From positions 1 to 23,844 of the IMG/VR virus record IMGVR_UViG_3300046000_005319: a DNA stretch of 23,844 nt; one strand, written 5' to 3'. The position numbers were made by a program, and so were the translations under genes. This DNA is from a virus. The notes under the pieces were generated by a model. That model was not told the DNA's origin. It made no database searches and saw only the letters and a program-made list of their open reading frames with translations. Positions 16,931-22,789 of this stretch are shown piece by piece; positions within the stretch are counted from its first letter, which is position 1; each line of letters opens with the position of its first letter.

Positions 16931-16952
16931 GGCTCCCATAGGGAGCCTTTTT
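16931..16952 (+). terminator. Intrinsic terminator GGCTCCC/GGGAGCC
   Basis: A perfect 7-bp stem with ATA loop and a run of five T, 20 bases after the stop. It shares its core with the terminator at 12050. Confidence 0.85.
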
Positions 16953-16960
16953 ATATTTAA
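16953..16960 (+). promoter_or_regulatory. Variant promoter element ATATTTAA before polymerase
   Basis: ATATTTAA, one change from the box seen before structural genes, begins right after the terminator T-tract and lies 21 bases before the polymerase ATG. Confidence 0.28.
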
Positions 16961-16981
16961 CCAAAATAAAAGTTATATTAA

Positions 16982-18313
16982 ATGTTTTATATAGTAGAAA
17001 CCCAAGATCAATTATCACAACTTCTTGTATCGGAAGAATGTTACATTAATGTAATACCATTAAGTAGTAATTATCATCCTTTATTAACAGAAGTATCCTT
17101 AATTTATTATAAACCAAAACATGGTAAGGGATTAATACTTACAATTAATCATAGTGAAGGATTTTATTTAAATTTTGAAAATGTAAAAGACTTTATATTA
17201 AAACATGAAAAAGTTTTTGTATTAGATAAAAAAGTAACAGCACAATTATTAGGGGAAGAATTTTTAGATAGTAAAGTAAAGGATTTACAATTATTATCAC
17301 TGTCCATGTCTACTACCCCTCCGTATATACACGATTTTGATACTCATATACACACTCATTTCAAACAACTTTATGGAGACAAACCTTATTTAAATTCAAT
17401 TATTCCAATTCCTAAACATTATGATACTCAAGAAGCTATATTTAGTGTTGTAAAGCATTTAATGGTTTACCCCGCATTAGACACGTATTATAACGATGAA
17501 TATGTTAAAGTGTACTATGGTATTGAAAAGCAAGGAATCGCGTTAGATATGCCACTTTTTAACGAGCATTTTAACCCGACTAACCCTAATTTCTCAATAA
17601 AGGATGAGAAAATTTATACTCAATATAATTTGTATAATTTTACTTCTCGTCCTACTAATGCTTTTAATAATATTAATTTCGCAGCATTAAATAAATCAAA
17701 CGGGTCTCGTGAGGCAATTATCTCTCAAAACAATATGTTATTTGAATTTGATTACGAGGCATACCATCCACGAATTTTAGGTAAATTAATTGGATACGAG
17801 TTTGATGAAGGATCTATTCATACCCATTTAGGTCAAATGTATTTCAAAACAGAAGTACTAACCCTAGAACAATATCAAGCCTCTAAAGAATTAACATTCA
17901 AACAACTATATGGAGGAGTCTTTAAACAATATGAAAATATTCCATTCTTTAAACAAGTAGCAGCTTATGTAGATGGTTTATGGGATGAGTTTAATTATGG
18001 AGGATATATTACATTAGTAGGAGGAAGACAATTATTTGCAAAAGATGTTATAAATCCTACACCACAAAAACTATTGAATTATTTAATACAGTCTGGAGAA
18101 ACTTTTTATAATGTTAATTCTATAAAAGGTGTGCAAGCCTATTTGGTTAATAGAAAAAGTAATATTATATTATACACATACGACTCGATATTAATAGATT
18201 ATCATAAAGATGATGGAAAGGAGGTATTAATAGAGATAAAAAGGTTATTAGAAGAACCGTTCGGGTTCAAAGTTTCTGTAAAATACGGAAAAAATTACAA
18301 TTCATTAAAATAA
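16982..18313 (+). CDS. Compact family-A DNA polymerase
   Basis: Encodes 443 residues. Family-A landmarks appear in order: TQYNLYNFTSRPTNAFNNIN (R223; the 'TGRlSs..PNlQN' motif); motif A FDYEAYHPRI with D257 (for DYSQIELR); O-helix K302-E-L-T-F306-x3-Y310-G311, keeping the exact K/F/YG spacing of E. coli Pol I K758/F762/Y766-G; motif C YDSILIDYH with D401 (for HDE). The third HDE acid is Ser here, and the usual O-helix Arg is Tyr298. Residues 1-~180 look like a degraded 3'-5' exonuclease fold; no D-x-E or other catalytic acids could be placed. Only ~35 residues lie between GIEKQGIALD and the R223 motif, so the thumb is very short. Probably the replicative polymerase working with gp32, helicase and exonuclease. 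T4 itself uses a family-B enzyme. Confidence 0.85.
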   Translation: MFYIVETQDQLSQLLVSEECYINVIPLSSNYHPLLTEVSLIYYKPKHGKGLILTINHSEGFYLNFENVKDFILKHEKVFVLDKKVTAQLLGEEFLDSKVKDLQLLSLSMSTTPPYIHDFDTHIHTHFKQLYGDKPYLNSIIPIPKHYDTQEAIFSVVKHLMVYPALDTYYNDEYVKVYYGIEKQGIALDMPLFNEHFNPTNPNFSIKDEKIYTQYNLYNFTSRPTNAFNNINFAALNKSNGSREAIISQNNMLFEFDYEAYHPRILGKLIGYEFDEGSIHTHLGQMYFKTEVLTLEQYQASKELTFKQLYGGVFKQYENIPFFKQVAAYVDGLWDEFNYGGYITLVGGRQLFAKDVINPTPQKLLNYLIQSGETFYNVNSIKGVQAYLVNRKSNIILYTYDSILIDYHKDDGKEVLIEIKRLLEEPFGFKVSVKYGKNYNSLK

Positions 18314-18316
18314 GTT

Positions 18317-18784
18317 ATGACAAATACACATTTACCTACTCTCTCACATATTTATTTGCAACAATCATATGAAAACGCATATGAATATTCAGATTATATG
18401 AACAAATTATTCTGTACTTTTTCTAGTAAAGAAGATCTAGAGAGTACACTAGCTGCTATACAAGGACAATATAAAATTTTATTTAACAAAATATTTGTTT
18501 TATATATTACATCTACCGAGGAATATGTTTGTACTTATAACATAGACCATATTAACATGTCTAATAACTTATTAGGAAATACTATTTTACTTCATAGAAA
18601 GAAGGAAAGCAATACACTTTACACTATAAATGCTTTAAATGATTTAATCAAATCATTAAATGGTGGAGTATTAGATAATACATTTGCTATTAATTGGGTT
18701 GATTATAAAAATTGTATTTTATTAACTCACGCTGGTGAATTAAGAAGATTAGATACTAAAATCTACAAAATTATTACTCTATGA
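18317..18784 (+). CDS. Hypothetical protein next to DNA polymerase
   Basis: Encodes 155 residues, starting three bases after the polymerase stop, behind ...aataagttATG. It is soluble and alpha/beta in character. The C-terminal half (LYTINALNDLIKSLNGGVLD, then FAINWVDYKNCILLTHAGEL-RRLDT) looks like a defined domain, but I cannot name it. Tight coupling to the polymerase suggests a replication accessory factor; that is inference from position only. Its stop overlaps the start of the kinase-like gene by four bases (ATGA), so the two are translationally coupled. Confidence 0.6.
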   Translation: MTNTHLPTLSHIYLQQSYENAYEYSDYMNKLFCTFSSKEDLESTLAAIQGQYKILFNKIFVLYITSTEEYVCTYNIDHINMSNNLLGNTILLHRKKESNTLYTINALNDLIKSLNGGVLDNTFAINWVDYKNCILLTHAGELRRLDTKIYKIITL

Positions 18785-18813
18785 TTAAATTATCAAATTT
18801 AATAAAAGAAATA
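18781..18813 (+). repeat. Leader-coding repeat, copy 1
   Basis: These 33 bases match 19392-19424 at 31 positions by eye and encode MIKLSNLIKEI; the rest of the two genes is unrelated. Confidence 0.8.
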
Positions 18814-19374
18814 TATAATAAAGATTTAATAGGGTATGAGTATGGTGAAGGAGGACAACATCAAATTTACACTTATGATGAAGACAAAGTAATTAAATTT
18901 AACCATGGTGGGGGAGAAATAGGATATAACTTAAAAATCTTTAGTAAACATCCCGAAATTTTCCCTAAAGTTTATGATATGGGAGAAGATTATGCTATCT
19001 TAGATAAATTAGATGATAATAAAGCATCTTCTGAAATATGGAAAATTAAACCTTATTTATTTGCTCAATCTTCAGAAGTCCCACCTAAAAATCCTTATAT
19101 TGCTAAATTAGTTCAAAGATCTCGGGTTACAGGGCCAAATTGGTATAATAATGAATTAACTCAATTATTATATAATAACTTAGAGGATAATGAATTAAAA
19201 TCTCAATTACAGAAAGAGCTTCCAAATAATTTATATAATTCTTTAATAAAAAATTATTACCCTTTACTTCAAAAAGTAAAAAATTTATCATGGGATTCAA
19301 AACATGAAAAAGACATAAATGATGAAAATTTTGGGTATGATTCTAAAGGGAATTTAAAAATGCTAGATATTTAA
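18781..19374 (+). CDS. Minimal kinase-like protein with leader peptide
   Basis: Encodes 197 residues. Residues 1-10, MIKLSNLIKE, form a leader ending I-K-E, matching a T4-type prohead-protease site. The rest has protein-kinase/APH-like landmarks: a Gly-rich loop GEGGQHQIY (22-30), VIKF with K39 (beta-3 lysine), a hinge-like YAILDKLDD, then a catalytic-loop-like D178-INDE-N183-FG and MLDI with D196 in place of DFG. The protein ends there, so no activation segment or C-lobe helices follow; short versions of this fold occur in phages. If active it would transfer phosphate from ATP to a host or phage target; with a leader it could be packaged and injected, as T4 Alt is. Catalysis is unproven. Overlaps the upstream gene by 4 bases. 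Confidence 0.6.
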   Translation: MIKLSNLIKEIYNKDLIGYEYGEGGQHQIYTYDEDKVIKFNHGGGEIGYNLKIFSKHPEIFPKVYDMGEDYAILDKLDDNKASSEIWKIKPYLFAQSSEVPPKNPYIAKLVQRSRVTGPNWYNNELTQLLYNNLEDNELKSQLQKELPNNLYNSLIKNYYPLLQKVKNLSWDSKHEKDINDENFGYDSKGNLKMLDI

Positions 19375-19391
19375 CAACAATATAATACATT

Positions 19392-19424
19392 ATGATTAAA
19401 CTATCAAATTTAATAAATGAAATA
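19392..19424 (+). repeat. Leader-coding repeat, copy 2
   Basis: Second copy of the 33-base leader sequence (31 of 33 the same as 18781-18813). The shared part stops abruptly at the leader's end. Confidence 0.8.
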
Positions 19425-19784
19425 AAAATTAATAAACCAGGAGGTTCTAGGGTTTATGTAAGTGAACCTTATGTAGAGTTATTTAAAGTAGAAAATTTCC
19501 CTATTATATATGATACAGAATATCTTAGTAAAGATATACATTTTTTCTTAAAAGATAAAGCAAATCCTGAATTTGGGCAAATAATAAATAAAATAATAAA
19601 TTATATACAAGGTTATGATGATCCTACTTTTAATTTTACAGGGAATTTTTCATCACGTAATGAAATAATTTATATTTATATTGATGGTGAGGAAAATTAT
19701 ACCATAGTAGATTCTTTAAACCAATTTGGTAGGGATTATGAAACTGAAGAAGGTTGGGGAGTAGAAAATTGGAAAATTATTTAA
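19392..19784 (+). CDS. Unknown protein with the same leader peptide
   Basis: Encodes 130 residues. The first 11, MIKLSNLINEI, are nearly identical to those of the kinase-like protein upstream and end I-N-E at residue 10, again like a prohead-protease cut site. The remainder is acidic and beta-rich: GSRVYVSEPYVELFKVENFP, a central helix IINKIINYIQGY, then IIYIYIDGEENYTIVDSLNQ and EEGWGVENWKII at the end. No enzyme motif was recognised. It is the last gene before a terminator. I infer a small internal virion protein delivered with the DNA; the leader is the only support. Confidence 0.6.
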   Translation: MIKLSNLINEIKINKPGGSRVYVSEPYVELFKVENFPIIYDTEYLSKDIHFFLKDKANPEFGQIINKIINYIQGYDDPTFNFTGNFSSRNEIIYIYIDGEENYTIVDSLNQFGRDYETEEGWGVENWKII

Positions 19785-19792
19785 AAACATTT

Positions 19793-19812
19793 GGCTTCTT
19801 AAGGAAGCCTTA
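19793..19812 (+). terminator. Intrinsic terminator GGCTTC/GAAGCC
   Basis: A 6-bp GC-rich stem with TTAAG loop, but only a broken T-tract (TTATTATATTT), so it may leak. It separates the leader-protein gene from the gp32 unit. Confidence 0.6.
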
Positions 19813-19814
19813 TT

Positions 19815-19822
19815 ATATTTAC
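19815..19822 (+). promoter_or_regulatory. Variant promoter element ATATTTAC before gp32
   Basis: ATATTTAC lies right after the terminator and 37 bases before the gp32-like ATG. The leader between is A/T-only apart from a few bases and has no stem, like the unstructured leader that T4 gp32 binds to control itself. Confidence 0.25.
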
Positions 19823-19859
19823 GATTACAAATTAGTTTTAACATTAAATTAAAAAAGTT

Positions 19860-20675
19860 ATGAATTTAGACTTGATCCAAAACAAGCTTAGTGAACTTTC
19901 GACTCCTAAATCTGGAGGCCAAAAAAACAACGATAAAGCTTTAAGCTTTTGGAAACCTACAGTTGGTAAAGCCTTAGTAAGGTTTGTCCCATCAAAAAAC
20001 AATCCTGAAAACCCATTTAAGGAATTATATTTCCACTATGGTATAGGAAAAAGAACAATTATTTCACCTTCAAACTTCGGTGAAAAAGATCCAATTATTG
20101 AATTTGCAAAAGAATTACGTAAAACCAAAGAACCTGAAAACTGGAAATTAGCTAAGAAATTAGAGCCCAAAATGAGAGTTTTCGCTCCTGTTATTATTAG
20201 AGGTGAAGAAGATAAAGGAGTACGTCTTTGGGAATTTGGTAAAGAAGTTTATCAATCATTACTATCACTTGCAGCTGATGAAGACATTGGAGATTTTACT
20301 GATATCATGGAAGGTAGAGACATGAAAGTTGAAACAGTAGGACCAGAAACTACAGGTACAGATTATAATAAATCTCGTATTATGCCTGCTCTTAAAACTA
20401 CACCATTATGTAATGATAATGATGAGTTAACTAAATGGTTAGAAACTCAACCTGATCCTACTTCATTTAGTAAAAAATACACTTTTGATGAGATTAAACA
20501 ATTCTTAACTGAATGGTTAAACCCAGAAGAAGCAGAAAAAACTGAAGAAGCTGGTGATCAGTTCTTAGCATTACCAAAAACTGAAAAATCAGTAGTACCT
20601 CAAGCTAATAAAGCATTTGCTTTAAAACCTAAAGAAACAATCGCCGAAGACGAATTCGAAGATTTATTTAACTAA
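19860..20675 (+). CDS. gp32: gp32-like ssDNA-binding protein, no zinc cysteines
   Basis: Encodes 271 residues (T4 gp32: 301). The core OB-fold signature is clear: LSFWKPTVGKALVRFVPSKN (29-48), NPFKELYFHYGIGKR (51-65), MRVFAPVIIRGEEDKGVRLW, and EFGKEVYQSLLSL. T4 gp32 holds zinc with His64, Cys77, Cys87 and Cys90; here the matching stretch (PSNFGEKDPIIEFAKELRKT, 70-89) has no Cys at all, and the only Cys is in TPLCNDND. The C-terminus is acidic and ends EDEFEDLFN, like the tails by which single-strand binding proteins contact partners. It coats ssDNA for the polymerase, UvsX and helicase encoded around it. UvsX follows three bases after its stop. Confidence 0.88.
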   Translation: MNLDLIQNKLSELSTPKSGGQKNNDKALSFWKPTVGKALVRFVPSKNNPENPFKELYFHYGIGKRTIISPSNFGEKDPIIEFAKELRKTKEPENWKLAKKLEPKMRVFAPVIIRGEEDKGVRLWEFGKEVYQSLLSLAADEDIGDFTDIMEGRDMKVETVGPETTGTDYNKSRIMPALKTTPLCNDNDELTKWLETQPDPTSFSKKYTFDEIKQFLTEWLNPEEAEKTEEAGDQFLALPKTEKSVVPQANKAFALKPKETIAEDEFEDLFN

Positions 20676-20678
20676 TTT

Positions 20679-21749
20679 ATGGCCAAACAAAAAACAGATA
20701 GCCTTTCCGGTAAAGTCGGAAAGGCCATTACTGGAACATTCTCCTTAGATAAGTTTAAAGCTGGGAAAAATCTAGGACAAAGTTCATCTAATTTTAAACC
20801 ACAAGCATGGATTAAATTTACTGAACCTGTTTCTGAAATGTTAGAGATGCCGGGTATTCCTAAAGGTCATATTACGTTAGTAAGAGGACATAGTAATACA
20901 GGTAAAACTACATTATTAATTGAAGCTGCTATTGAGGCTCAAAAAACAGGTGTATTACCAATTATTATCATTACTGAAATGAAACATAGTTGGGAACATT
21001 GGTCAGCGATGGGATTTGATTTAGGTGAAACAGTTGATGAAAATGGAGATAAAAATTATAAAGGTTTCTTTATTTATGCTGATAGAGAATCACTTCAATG
21101 TATTGAAGATGTAGCTGCTTTTATTGCAGATCTATTAGATGAGCAAAAGAAAGGTAATTTACCTTATGATCTATTATTCTTATGGGACTCAATTGGATCT
21201 ATTCCATGTAGAATGAGTATTGAGAAAAACTCTAACTCACCAATGTGGAATGCAGGAGCAATGTCTCAACAATTTGCTAATTTTATTAATCAGAGAGTAA
21301 TAATGTCTCGTAAAGAGTCTCAATCTTATACTAACACAATGCTTTGTGTAAATAAAGTATGGGTAGAACCAGCACTTATGCCGATGGCTCAGCCAAAATT
21401 ACGGAATAAAGGCGGTGATAGTATGTTTTTCGATGCCTCATTCATTATTACATTTGGTAACGTAACTAGTCCGGGTACTCAAAAAGTAAAGGCTACTAAG
21501 AATGGTAAAGAAATTGAATTTGCTTTAAAAACTAAAGTATCTTGTGATAAAAATCACGTTACTGGTGTAACAGCTAAAGGTACCATTGTAAGTACTGCTC
21601 ACGGATTTATTAAAAATTCACCTAATGAAATAAACAAATACAAAAAAGAACACTCTAAAGACTGGTCAGTTATTTTAGGAAGTGATGATTTTGATATTGT
21701 TGAAGAAGAAAACCCGGATTTTGTAGGAATAGACACATCAGAGATATAA
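20679..21749 (+). CDS. uvsX: UvsX / RecA-like recombinase
   Basis: Encodes 356 residues (T4 UvsX: 391). The Walker A loop is GHSNTGKTT (70-78), after PGIPKGHITLVRG; Walker B is LLFLWD with D170, followed by SIGSIPC as in RecA-type ATPases. Further on, NAGAMSQQFANFIN, the strand MLCVNKVWVEP, and KLRNKGGDSMFFDASFIITF match the L1/L2 DNA-binding region of UvsX/RecA. It is the ATP-driven strand exchange protein for recombination-dependent replication and repair, loading on gp32-coated DNA. It lies directly between gp32 and exonuclease genes. A strong hairpin sits 22 bases inside its coding region. The C-terminus is acidic (DDFDIVEEENPDFVGID). Confidence 0.93.
   Translation: MAKQKTDSLSGKVGKAITGTFSLDKFKAGKNLGQSSSNFKPQAWIKFTEPVSEMLEMPGIPKGHITLVRGHSNTGKTTLLIEAAIEAQKTGVLPIIIITEMKHSWEHWSAMGFDLGETVDENGDKNYKGFFIYADRESLQCIEDVAAFIADLLDEQKKGNLPYDLLFLWDSIGSIPCRMSIEKNSNSPMWNAGAMSQQFANFINQRVIMSRKESQSYTNTMLCVNKVWVEPALMPMAQPKLRNKGGDSMFFDASFIITFGNVTSPGTQKVKATKNGKEIEFALKTKVSCDKNHVTGVTAKGTIVSTAHGFIKNSPNEINKYKKEHSKDWSVILGSDDFDIVEEENPDFVGIDTSEI
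20701..20725 (+). promoter_or_regulatory. Strong hairpin inside start of uvsX
   Basis: A perfect 9-bp stem GCCTTTCCG / CGGAAAGGC, extended by a G-U pair, with a 5-base loop (TAAAG). It starts 22 bases after the uvsX ATG, has no T-tract, and is far more GC-rich than its surroundings. A role in translation control or mRNA processing is possible but not shown. Confidence 0.5.
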
Positions 21750-22778
21750 ATGGATTATAAAGATCTTTTAAACAATATAAAAGAAGATACTCAAACAGAG
21801 GCCCTGCATTTAAACAGCAGGGTTTTGTTAGTAGATTCAATGAACATGTTCTTGAGATCATTTGCTGTTATTAACAGTACAAATACTCAAGGTACTCACA
21901 TTGGTGGTATGGTAGGATTTTTAAGATCTCTAGCCTATACAGTTAATCTTGTACAACCTACAAGAATCATATGTGTATTTGACGGGCAGGGTAATACTAC
22001 AAATAGAAAACATTTGTATCCTGAATATAAAGCCAATCGTAAATTAAAACGTATTACAAATTGGAATTCATTTGATGATTTAGCTGATGAATCTGCTTCA
22101 TTATCTCAACAAATGTTAAGATTAATAGATTATCTCCAACAGCTCCCAGTATCTATCATTACTCTAGACAAATTAGAAGCAGACGACATGATAGGATACT
22201 TAGCTCCTAAATTTGATAATTCAATTATAGTATCAGCGGATCAAGATTTTTTACAGTTATGTAATAATAGAATTCAAGTATATTCTCCTATTAAGAAGAA
22301 ATTCTATGGCCCCAAAGAAGTATTTGATGAGATGGGACTTTGGCCTCAAAATTATATCAATTACAAAGTATTAATGGGCGATAAGTCAGATAATGTTCCT
22401 GGTATTAAAGGATTAGGTGATAAAAAACTTAATAAATTATACCCTGAAATTGCGGGAGATACAAAAGTTACATTAAAAGAAATTATCCAAAAAAGTTATG
22501 ATAAACATGAGGAACATGGTTTATATGGGGATGTTTATAATTTTAGAAAACAATTAGAAATCAATTTTAAATTGATGACTTTAGAAGAATTAAACATACC
22601 TGAATATGATAAAGTAGTATTAGATGAATTAATTGATACTGAACCTCATATTTTAAACAATGCCCGTTTCTTACAATTACATAAATCTGATTATTTAGAG
22701 AATCAAATTTCCCCTAACGTAGAGTTTTGGCTCTCAAATAATTTCTCATATATTCAGCAATATAAACATAAAAAATAA
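21750..22778 (+). CDS. 5'-3' exonuclease / flap nuclease (T4 RNase H-like)
   Basis: Encodes 342 residues (T4 RNase H: 305), starting on the base after the uvsX stop. FEN/PIN acids are in place: D29 in LLVDSMN, D78 in VFDGQG followed by YPEYKANRK, E143/D145/D146 in LEADDMIGYLAP, D164/D166 in SADQDFLQL, and D211/D214 in GDKSDNVPGIKGLGDKK, which is also the helix-hairpin-helix (H3TH) DNA grip. It removes RNA primers and 5' flaps during lagging-strand synthesis. The polymerase here lacks a recognisable nuclease domain, so this is the only clear nuclease of the replication set in the window. A hairpin with a T-tract lies 52 bases after its ATG. Confidence 0.92.
   Translation: MDYKDLLNNIKEDTQTEALHLNSRVLLVDSMNMFLRSFAVINSTNTQGTHIGGMVGFLRSLAYTVNLVQPTRIICVFDGQGNTTNRKHLYPEYKANRKLKRITNWNSFDDLADESASLSQQMLRLIDYLQQLPVSIITLDKLEADDMIGYLAPKFDNSIIVSADQDFLQLCNNRIQVYSPIKKKFYGPKEVFDEMGLWPQNYINYKVLMGDKSDNVPGIKGLGDKKLNKLYPEIAGDTKVTLKEIIQKSYDKHEEHGLYGDVYNFRKQLEINFKLMTLEELNIPEYDKVVLDELIDTEPHILNNARFLQLHKSDYLENQISPNVEFWLSNNFSYIQQYKHKK
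21801..21826 (+). promoter_or_regulatory. Terminator-like hairpin inside exonuclease gene
   Basis: Stem CCCTGC / GCAGGG (plus a G-T wobble), 9-base loop, followed directly by TTTTGTT. It lies 52 bases after the ATG within codons for ALHLNSRVLL. It has the form of an intrinsic terminator, so it could act as an attenuator before the exonuclease and helicase; it is normally covered by ribosomes. Confidence 0.4.
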
Positions 22779-22789
22779 AAGTTATATAA

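Noticed and set aside
21670-21861. Minus-strand open frame across the uvsX/exonuclease junction
   Set aside because: Crosses two strongly supported + strand genes and has Cys/Leu-rich shadow composition.
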